A stretch of 64,000 nucleotides of DNA from Brasilonema sp. CT11. Lineage in GTDB: Bacteria > Cyanobacteriota > Cyanobacteriia > Cyanobacteriales > Nostocaceae. The position numbers were made by a program, and so were the translations under genes. Under the pieces are notes generated by a model. The model was not told the origin of the DNA. It searched no databases and saw nothing but the letters and a program-made list of their open reading frames with translations. Positions 13,438-22,900 of the stretch are shown piece after piece; the first letter of the stretch is position 1; each line of letters opens with the position of its first letter. The DNA lies in NCBI RefSeq assembly GCF_017982655.1, contig NZ_JABXYX010000004.1:76998-140997 (forward strand), in the 5' to 3' direction.

Positions 13438-15442
13438 ACGACGACGTGAAATACTAAATTACGGTGTCAATAACTGGATTGCCGAGTCAGCTTTGATTAA
13501 CGCCATCAAAACAACCCGCGTTCCAATCGCCTCCAGCAATGACAAAGAGCGCCGTGCTATAGCTGATAGTTTAAAGTTATTTATATTGGGCTATGATGAG
13601 ATGCGCCCAGGCGCGTGGTCAGTTCTAGAGCCAAATACACAATTGGACTGGAATTGGTCGCATGACCTTATGGTTGAAGAATTAATTCTTATAGCGCAGG
13701 GCAAGCATAGACGGTTGCTAATGAATGTTGCACCGCGATCGCTCAAATCTCTTATTGTTTCTGTCTTTTTCCCGTGCTGGGTGTGGATGAAAAGTCCTTG
13801 GGAGTCCTTCCTGTGCTTGAGTTATTCCACTCCTTTGGCTAATGACCACAGTTACAAGCGTCGCCAAATCATAGAGTCAGCTTGGTATCAATCACTTACA
13901 GATGGGGCATGTGCTTTATCTGATGACCGTAACCGAATTACTGAATTTTCTAACGTCTCAGGCGGCATCATGTATGCGCGAGGATTAGATGGTTCGGTGA
14001 CAGGAGTCGGTGGAACTTGTATTATCTGCTTACCGTCAAATCAATGTATAACGACATCGCTGGGCGAATTACCCATAGGCGACATAGTCGAAAAAGAAAT
14101 AAAGGTTGACGTAGCGACTTACAACCATGCGGCAGGTCAAGTAGAGTGGCAACCAATACTAAGCTACGAGCAAAACCCAGGTAAAGAAATCATTGAAATT
14201 GAACTGGATGATGGGACTATCTTAGAGTGTACTGAAGACCATCCGGTGTGGGTGGAAGGTAAGGGTTACATTGCTGCAAGCAATATAGTAGCCGGAGATA
14301 TGGTTTTATGCCTGTCACCGTCAATGGTGCCCATTGTCGAAATGCAGAGAAAAACTGTCAAGTCTGTTAAGCGCAAAGCTGCACCAGACAACACTTACAA
14401 CATAGCGACCGCTAACCATAACTACTTTGCCTCTGGAGTATTGGTGCATAATTGTGACGACCCAAACGACCCAGAACGCAGCGAGAGCGATGCTGATCGC
14501 GAGGGCAAGGTTAAAAAATTCAGAGCATACCTGACTACCCGCGCCAACGATCCAAAACGAACCAAGTGCATAGTCGTTCAACAACGCACTCACGAATCTG
14601 ATGTTAGCGGGTACATTTACAACGTCATTAACAAGGACTCATCAGATTCGCACGCATTTCGCGTTATTAAGCTACCGACACGGGCAAGAATCTTTGAACC
14701 TATACTTTCACCCATAACGGGCAAAAAACTGGCTGTGCGCCATCCTGGTGACTTATTACATCCTCATCGTTTTGGGGAGGAAGAAGATGCAGAAGCAAGG
14801 CGTGAGTTAGGTGCTTATGCTTATAGCGCTCGTCATGACCAGGAACCTGCGCCACTAGAAGGTGGTGTATTCAGCCACGCTGTTTGGAAGACATTTAAGG
14901 AATTGCCGCAAAAATACCAGCTATTTATATCAGGTGACTTGTCCTTTGGCAGTACTTCTAGTACTGCATCATATGTAGCAGTGGGTTTGTTTGCGATCGC
15001 TTACCCAGATTTCTACCTGGTAGATGTCTTTCATCAACGCTGCGGGTTTAAAGCAGCTAAAAAAGGTATTTTAGATTTGATTGATAGATGGGAACCTGTT
15101 TTGGGCACAGTTGGTGTAAAACTGATAGAAAAAAAAGCATCAGGCAGTGCAGTAATTGAGGATCTGCAAAATGAAGTGCCTGGTGTTGCTGCTTTCAATC
15201 CTGATTCGCATGGAAACAAAACTCAACGAGCAGAGATTGTTGCTCCTATTCTGGAATCTGGAAACTTTTATATTCGCGAAGGCGTTGGTTGGGCAGAAGA
15301 TTTTAAAGTTGAATTTATAAAGTTTGGAGTGTATAACACTGATGATTTTGTAGATTGCACCTCTCAAATTGTCATATATGCTCAACAAAGGTTTAGGCGA
15401 AATCGCCATGTTCCTATTGGTTCTTTTGTGCAAGGCATGTAG
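13418..15442 (+). CDS. Phage terminase large subunit with embedded mini-intein (674 aa precursor)
   Basis: ATG 13418 is preferred over TTG 13412. The ATPase half has a Walker A variant, NVAPRSLKSLIVSVFFP (near residues 105-120), and the ...LSYSTPLANDHSYKRR segment of packaging motors. The Walker B strand is cut by an intein at residues 204-345: the N-extein ends GVGGTCII and the C-extein starts CDDPNDPERSESDADREG. The spliced protein therefore regains TCII-CDDP, the h-h-h-D-D-P Walker B, and is about 532 aa, normal for the family. The C-terminal nuclease (RNase H fold) shows Asp in LFISGDLSFG, Glu in LIEKKASGSAV, and Asp in NTDDFVDCTSQ. It packages DNA into proheads. Because splicing creates the ATPase site, packaging requires splicing. 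No portal gene follows, so the late operon is cut off here. Confidence 0.93.
   Translation: MRRTSDKRRREILNYGVNNWIAESALINAIKTTRVPIASSNDKERRAIADSLKLFILGYDEMRPGAWSVLEPNTQLDWNWSHDLMVEELILIAQGKHRRLLMNVAPRSLKSLIVSVFFPCWVWMKSPWESFLCLSYSTPLANDHSYKRRQIIESAWYQSLTDGACALSDDRNRITEFSNVSGGIMYARGLDGSVTGVGGTCIICLPSNQCITTSLGELPIGDIVEKEIKVDVATYNHAAGQVEWQPILSYEQNPGKEIIEIELDDGTILECTEDHPVWVEGKGYIAASNIVAGDMVLCLSPSMVPIVEMQRKTVKSVKRKAAPDNTYNIATANHNYFASGVLVHNCDDPNDPERSESDADREGKVKKFRAYLTTRANDPKRTKCIVVQQRTHESDVSGYIYNVINKDSSDSHAFRVIKLPTRARIFEPILSPITGKKLAVRHPGDLLHPHRFGEEEDAEARRELGAYAYSARHDQEPAPLEGGVFSHAVWKTFKELPQKYQLFISGDLSFGSTSSTASYVAVGLFAIAYPDFYLVDVFHQRCGFKAAKKGILDLIDRWEPVLGTVGVKLIEKKASGSAVIEDLQNEVPGVAAFNPDSHGNKTQRAEIVAPILESGNFYIREGVGWAEDFKVEFIKFGVYNTDDFVDCTSQIVIYAQQRFRRNRHVPIGSFVQGM
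14027..14452 (+). other. Mini-intein (142 aa) inside the terminase
   Basis: Block A begins with Cys1 (TGC 14027-14029; CLPSNQCITTSLGELPIGD). Block B has the T-x-x-H motif in ECTEDHPVWVEGKG. Blocks F/G are TYNIATANHNYFASGVLVHN, ending in the His-Asn pair, with Cys as the +1 residue of the C-extein. At 142 residues there is no room for a homing endonuclease, so this is a class-1 mini-intein. All chemistry residues for splicing (Cys1, B-block His, penultimate His, Asn, Cys+1) are present, so it should be active. Confidence 0.93.
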
Positions 15443-15733
15443 AGGGGTCGCGCATCCCCAACGAAAGTGATTCTGACTTTTTAATTAAGTATTTATACTG
15501 AAAGAAAGTATTTACTAACAGTTATTAATGCATAAAACCTTTGTTTAGCAATGACTTTAGCAAATAAAAATTTAAAAAAACAGAGTAAGTAGGTACTTTT
15601 GGGTACAATTTTCTGTTTTCTAATTTTAAAAACCAAGATCTTTATTTACTGGGGTTTAGACTAAGCAATATAAAACGACCCAGTACCCCTGAGTTAATAA
15701 CAGACTTGCTGAAAGTATGAAAAATCTTTGATA

Positions 15734-16205
15734 TTAAACTGCAACAGATGGTTCTTTACGGGGTGATGTCGCTCTTTTTTTAACAATTGGATAGTAAATC
15801 CTACGTAGACGGTTTTTTCCGGGAATCCACCCGGGAGATTTTCCGCGAGGTTTGGGTGCATCAGCAGGAGTAGCAATCACCGCTAAAATTCCTCCCATCG
15901 CTTGGGCAACTCTTCCAGGGGTTAATTTATCGATTGACTTTTGCCAAGGTAAAGGATTGTCTGCAACAATATCACGAGCTAGCCACAATTCCCAAGTGAT
16001 TATCAGCAGTCTTCTCGCTCCATCTTTCACATTGTTTAGGCGTACTCAGCTTGGGTAAAGTCTAATGAAGACGCTGTTTGATAAAGCGATACCAGTGGTC
16101 AACGGCAAAACGTCGTAAGTATAATCGCCAAACTTCCGGTAGGGGAGACATTTCTTCTCCAACCCAAGCTAGCCATAATGGTTTTGTTACACGTGGCGAA
16201 CCATC
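15734..16205 (-). pseudogene. Decayed transposase C-terminal fragment
   Basis: On the - strand the frame reads DGSPRVTKPLWLAWVGEE, then VDHWYRFIKQRLH. It hits a TAG at 16062-16064 where Trp would fit, continues LPKLSTPKQCERWS, then shifts frame into IITWELWLARDIVADNPLPW and LTPGRVAQAMGGI, ending with the basic tail PKPRGKSPG...KNRLRR. The W-Y-R-F-x-K-Q-R and L-T-P-x-R-V patterns plus the Pro/Arg tail recall a cyanobacterial DDE transposase family that I cannot name with certainty. One stop and one frameshift show it is dead. The 291 bp between the terminase gene and this fragment are AT-rich without a gene. Confidence 0.7.
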
Positions 16206-16531
16206 AACCTTTAATTAGTTTTATTTACGGTTTAGTTATCGGGGGCGTTAACCGCAAGTCTTATATCCAAATGATGGAGCAAGAAGCCCAAGAAGCCGAA
16301 AAAACGGGACGTACCAAAGTAATTGTACAGCATAACGGGCCGATACACCGATGCCATGAGGTACAAAAACTATGGTCAAAGTGGGAGAGCATGGGTTTGT
16401 ACATTTTCTTTTTACCCAAATATTGTTCCGAAATGAATCCAATTGAATTGGAGTGGCAACATCTCAAAAAAGATGAACTCTCAGGGCAAACATTTGATGA
16501 TGAATTCAACGAGTGCTTACGCCGTAATTAA
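16199..16531 (+). pseudogene. IS630-type transposase C-terminal fragment
   Basis: About 110 residues of the C-terminal half of an IS630-family DDE transposase: NHQPLISFIYGLVIGG, then VIVQHNGPIHRC, YIFFLPKYCSEMNPIELEW and HLKKDELSG. The FLP-x-Y-x-x-x-x-N-x-I-E-x-x-W block carries the last catalytic Glu, but the second catalytic Asp, expected in VQDNGPIH, is His here. The N-terminal half is missing, so this is a non-functional remnant. It directly abuts the other transposase fragment, which suggests one element inserted into another before both decayed. Confidence 0.8.
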
Positions 16532-16966
16532 TGGTGTTCAAGCTAGGGGAGAAAGAGGAAACTACAGTACGCAATGTGTTAAATTTAACTCTAGTCAAAC
16601 TAGTTAACTTTTCGTTACATACTTGTAAATTTTCCCGCCCACTTATTTACAAGAATAGATTATCAGATTTCGGTATTAGTGGGATAGGTTCATAGTTTAG
16701 TTACTTAACTCATAATTATACGATCAAGCTACTACGCAGCTTACTTAAGATTGTTGAAGAAGTTTTAACAATATTCAAGATAGATGAAGAAATTTGAAAT
16801 AATGTAGCAGAAAATAAATTTATAAATTTGAACTAAAAAAATTATATGGAAACGGTGTAGTATGCTTTCTTGTATCTAGGACAGCAACTAGGGGGAAGGT
16901 TTTCGACAGATATTCGGAGTAAACTTGTTGCTTTTGTAGCCAGAAATTATCCTTTAAAGAAAATTC
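16532..16966. other. Non-coding region upstream of the PKS/NRPS cluster
   Basis: This 435-bp AT-rich stretch contains no supported gene. It should hold the cluster promoter; several TTGA- and TATAAT-like elements exist but none is convincing. No clear Shine-Dalgarno sequence precedes the ATG at 16967. Confidence 0.4.
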
Positions 16967-19900
16967 ATGTTAGATGTTATCAATCGTTACCTACACGGAT
17001 TTGTAGCCGTTCCAATCATTCTGGCTTGTAAAAAAAAGGGACTGTTTGAACTCATAAAGCATCATGATGAATTGACTCTAGAGCAAATGGTTGAGTTATT
17101 GCGGGCAAATGGCGGACACTTCCAGGTGGCTTTAAGGATGATGCGATCGCTCAATTGGCTTGAACGAAATGAGGTTGGACAGTATTCTCTAACACATTTG
17201 GCTGAAATTCATAAGGAGATACCAGAGGAAATCCTCGACTTATATCACTTGCCTTTTGAGTCCTACTTGATGGGAGAACAGCCGTCGGGTCTTCTCAAAA
17301 ATTGGATTTCTCGTTCAATCCAACGCTGGAATGTTGACGACCCAATGATGGCAGACTTCTTAGATGGGATTCTAGTCATTTCTATCTTACTAGCGCTCCA
17401 TAAGCACAACATATTTGTAGAAGACGAATATCAACCTTTGTTCTCACAATTGAGTGACCCTGTGCGCAAGGAATTATACGAACTGTTTACGATTAAAGGT
17501 TGGGCGCTAAGACAAGAAGGTCATTATTACCTCACCAATATAGGTCGATTTATAGTAGAACGGGCATTAATTACCGGAACCACAGCTTCCTACACTCCCA
17601 TGTTATCTCGCATGATCGATGTGCTATTTGGCGATTATCAGGCTGTGTTCAACAGAGATGCTTTAGGTCACGAAAGCCATGTAGATCGCACTCTAAACGT
17701 GGTAGCTAATGGATTTCAACACGAAAAGTATTTTGCTGATGTAGAAGATATTATCTTATCTATTTTTAATCAATTACCCATAGAAAAGCAGCCGAAATAC
17801 GTTGTTGATATGGGATGTGGGGATGGAACACTTTTAAAGCGGGTGTACGAAACGATACGCTCAAAGTCCGCCAGAGGTAAAGTACTCCATCAGTATCCGT
17901 TGTGTTTAATCGCTGTGGATGATAATGAAGCATCTTTAACAGTAACCGCACAAAGGCTAGCCGATATTCCACATCTGGTTTTCAAGGGAGATATCGATGC
18001 TCCAGAGCAATTGGTAATAGATTTGAGGGAGCATGGCATTCACGATCCCGAAAACATCCTTCACATCCGCTCCTTTGTTGATCGCCATCGTCCCTTTATA
18101 CCTCCCCAAAAATTAGATCAAGTTGAGGTTCGCACTCGACTGCCCTATCAAAATGTATCTTTTGATACCAGTAGTCATCTCGTTCCTCCCTCTATAATGG
18201 TGCAAAGTCTCGTAGAGCATCTGGAACGATGGGCTGCGGTGGTAACTAAGCATGGCTTGATTATTTCAGAAGTTCACTGTCTTGAACCGACAGTGGTTTA
18301 CAAGTTTCTAGAGAAAAGCGAAAATTTGTATTTCGATGCCTGTCAGGCATTTTCAATGCAACATCTGGTAGAAGCAGACGTTTTTTTAATGGCTGCGGCA
18401 GAAGTCGGTTTATTCCCAGAGTTTGATGTTTCTAGAAAATACCCAAAGACATTTCCCTTTACCCGAATTACCTTAAATAGTTTTAAAAAAAGACCTTATA
18501 AGATTCGTCATCCGCATCTGTCAGACCTGCCTGCTTTAGTTAACTTGGAAGCTAAATGTTGGTCAGAACCTTTGCAAACATATAGCGATGAAATCAAACA
18601 AAGGATTGAACGCTTCCCGGATGGGCATTGTCTCTTGGAAATGGACGGTAAAATTGTAGGCGTTATTTATTCTCAAAAAATTTCTAGTGTCGAGGTACTG
18701 GAGGAAGCAACTTATAGAGAAGTCTCGGCACTGCATAGAAAAGAAGGAACTGTCATCCAACTACTAGGCTTGAGTATCCTCCCAGAAATACAGGATCGGG
18801 GATTAGGCGATCTGTTACGGGAATTTATGCTCCAGCGGTTGGCTTTAAAAGGCGGCATTGAGCTTGTCGTGGCTGTAACCCGTTGCAAAAAATATACCAA
18901 TCACTCGCATCTGCCGATGGCAGAATATATTCTTCAGCGGGATAATCAATGTCATCTTCTAGATCCAATTTTGCGCTTCCATGAGGAAGGTGGAGCCACA
19001 ATCAAAAAAATCATTCCTAACTATCGTCCAGAAGATGTGGATAATTTAGGAATTGGGGTTTTGATTGAATATGACATTCACAATCGTCAACGCAAGTATT
19101 CTGACTCAGTAGTAAAAGTTGAGCTTTGGCAAAAGCTACAGGGACAAAGGGAGAATGAAACCATCAGTGCGATTGTCTCCAAATGTGTCCGAACCGTACT
19201 AGGAGAGCAGCGTATAGCTGCGTTTGCTCCAAAACGGCCTTTAATGGAAATGGGATTAGATTCCCTAGACCTTTTGGAACTGAGAACGCTCCTGAGCCAG
19301 CGCCTTGAAGTAGAACTGGAACCGACTTTCTTTTTCCAGTACGGGACAACAGAAGCCATGACTCGTTACTTTCAAGCAGGAGCGACATTAGGGGAAGATG
19401 TTTGTGAAGCGTTGTCTTCTTTTACCGCTAATGAAGAAATCGCAAACGGGTATGATGCTCCGAAAGTTACGACTCACTCAGAAAATTCGATCGCCGTTAT
19501 TGGCATGGCATGTCGCTTTCCTGGTAGTGCAAATAGTCCTGAAGAATACTGGTCGCTGCTACGTAACGGCATCGACGCAATTGTGGAAGTCCCCAAAACG
19601 CGATGGGATATTGGGCAATATTACGATTTGACTCGCTCCCAACCTGGAAAAATATCCTCCAAGTATGGAGGATTTCTGGATTGGGCTGACCAATTTGATG
19701 CCCAGTTTTTTAGGATTTCGCCCCGCGAAGCAACCTATACCGATCCACAGCAGCGAATTTTACTGGAGGAAACCTGGAAAGCACTAGAAAATGCCGGAAT
19801 CGACCCAGAATCTTTAGGTGGGACGCAGACCGGAGTTTTTGTCGGCATTTTTTCTCATGACTACGAACTCCTTCAGGTTAAAAACAACCAGGAGAAGGAC

Positions 19901-22900
19901 TTTGACGCTTATTTTGGGACGGGAAACTCAGCTTCCATCGCCGCAGGACGCTTATCTTACTTTTTTGGCTGCACTGGGCCAGCGATCGCTGTTGATACTG
20001 CCTGCTCATCATCACTCGTCGCCGTACATCTTGCCTGTCAAAGCTTGCGTAACGGAGAATGCGATCTTGCCCTTGCTGCTGGTGTAAATCTCTTGTTATC
20101 GCCAGAGTTGAGCATCGCTTTCTCCAAAGCTGGGATGTTGTCACCGGACGGGCGCTGCAAAACCTTTGATACCTCAGCTAATGGGTACGTTCGTTCTGAA
20201 GGTTGCGGCGTTATTGTCCTGAAGCGTCTTTCAGTGGCGATCGCTGACAAGGACAACATTCTGGCTGTAGTGCGGGGAACGGCGATTAATCAAGACGGTG
20301 CTAGTAATGGTTTAACAGCACCGAATGAACCCTCTCAGGAAGCGGTTATCCGCAAGGCGTTATCTGTAGCAGACGTACTACCTGATGAAGTTTCCTATAT
20401 TGAAGCTCACGGTACGGCTACTGCTTTGGGAGATCCAGTTGAGGTAACGGCACTGGAGGCAGTGTATGGACAAGACCGAGAATTGGACAATCCTCTGACA
20501 ATCGGTTCGGTGAAAACTAATATTGGACACGCGGAAGCGGCAGCAGGTATTGCTGGACTGATCAAAGTGATTTTGTCAATGCAAAACCAATACATCCCAC
20601 CGCATCTGCATTATCAAGAACTGAATCCACACATAAATTTCGCTCGGATTCCAGCAAAGATACCGAAAGAAGGTATGGAATGGAGTCCAAATCTTCAGGG
20701 TAGTCGTCTAGCAGGTGTGAGTTCGTTTGGTTTCAGTGGCACTAATGCCCACGTTGTACTAGAAGAAGCGCCAGTGCTAGGACGGCAGGCGGCGAAAGTA
20801 GAGCGGATGAACCAAATAATGACACTATCGGCAAAAAGCGATCGCTCTCTTCGGGAACTGGCTCAAAGTTACATAAATTTTTTAGGCAACCATCCAGAGA
20901 CATCGCTGGCGGATATTTGTTTCACAGTCAATACAGGGCGATCGCATTTTGCGTACCGTCTTGCCGTCGTCGCCAAATCAACCGTGCAGTTACGAGAGCA
21001 GTTAAATATCGCTACTCAAGGAGAAAGCGCTGAATTAGTGATAGGAAAGGTTGCCAGCAAAATTCCAAAAATAGCCTTTCTATTCACAGGGCAAGGGTCG
21101 CAGTATGTAGGAATGGGGCGGCAACTGTACGACACCCAACCCACCTTCCGCGCCTGCCTTAATCGCTGTGATGACATCTTGCGACCAATTCTCCAACTCC
21201 CCCTGCTTGACGTACTCTATCCCCAAGCCGGAGAAACCTCTCCCATCCACGAAACCGCCTACACCCAGCCTGCTTTATTTGCACTGGAATATGCCCTGTA
21301 CCAACTCTGGCAATCCTGGGGAGTGCAACCCGATGCTGTTATGGGTCACAGCGTCGGTGAATATATCGCTGCATGCATTGCTGGAGTATTCAGTTTGGAA
21401 GATGGACTCAACCTAATTGCCACCAGAGCTAGACTGATGCAAGCCTTACCCCGGAATGGGGAAATGGTAGCGGTACTAGCCTCTTTAGAGCAAGTACAAT
21501 CAGCCATTCAACCCTACGAGCAAGTAGTATCTATCGCTGCTCATAACGGGCCGCAAAGTTATGTAATTTCCGGTCACGGGCAAGCCATCCGCGCTATTTG
21601 CACGACCCTAGAAGCGCAGGGAGTCAAAACCCAAAGTTTACAGGTATCCCACGCCTTCCATTCCCCCCTAATGGAGCCGATGTTAGCAGAATTCGAGCAG
21701 ATAGCAACTCAGGTAAACTACCATCTGCCCAAAATTCCTCTGATTTCTAATGTGACGGGGCAGCAGGTTGAGGATGATATTGCTACTGCTGGCTACTGGA
21801 TGCGTCATGTATGCCAATCGGTACGGTTTGCCCAAAGTATGGAGACTTTGCAAGAACAAGGCTATGAAGTCTTCCTAGAAATCGGACCGAAACCCATTTT
21901 GTTAGCAATGGGGCGTCAATGTCTACCAGAAGAGATCTGTGTTTGGTTACCTTCTCTGCGTCCTTCTGTAGATGAGTGGCAACAGATGCTGTCTAGTTTA
22001 GGGCAGCTGTATGTACGGGGAGTTAAGGTAGATTGGGTTGAATTTGAGCGAGAGTATGCCCACCAGAAGGTGGTGCTACCCACCTATGCGTTCCAGAGAC
22101 AGCGGTACTGGATTGAAACGACTAGCTCGTTTGCACAAGTAAGTCACTTGAGGAACGGTCAGCAACCTCAAAGCCTTCATCCTTTGCTAGGTCAGCAATT
22201 GAACCTCGCTGGGGTCGAAAAACAAATGCGTTTTCAGGTGCAGTTGCAACCAGAGAATCCTGCCTACCTTAGCCATTATCAAGTGTTTGACCGTGTGCTA
22301 CTTCCAGCAGCAGCTTACCTGGAAATGGCTTTAGCAGCTGGAGTCAATCAATTGCAATCCCAGCAGCTGAGATTGGAAGATGTGGTGATTCAGCGCGGTC
22401 TGGTTTTGCCAGAAGATGAAGCAGTTTCTGTGCAAACAGTCTTCAGCGTTTTAGAAAATAAAACTTATCAGTTCGAGATTTTCAGTCTCACTGGCAAGCC
22501 AGCACAGACTTGGCAGCTACATGCCCAAGGCAAACTCCGGGTGGACCACCAGAATACTCCACCGCCAGTGGCAGACTTAGCGAGTTGGCAAAAACAATGC
22601 CAGCAGGCAAAAAGCATCACCGACTTTTATCAGTGGCAGCAAGCAAGAAGTATTGGTTTTGGTAGCAGCTTTCAGGCGATTGAGCAGCTATGGTGTAGCC
22701 CGGGCAAAGCTTTGAGTCAGGTGCAACTGCCCCAAACCCTGAGTGATGATTTGATGTCCTATCATCTACACCCAGTGCTGCTGGATGCGGCATTTCAGAC
22801 TTTGGTGGCAGCCATCGGCGCAAACCATGAGCAGGCGACATACTTGCCAGTGAGAGTGGAACACCTACAATTGTACGCTCGACCGAGCCAGCAATTGTGG

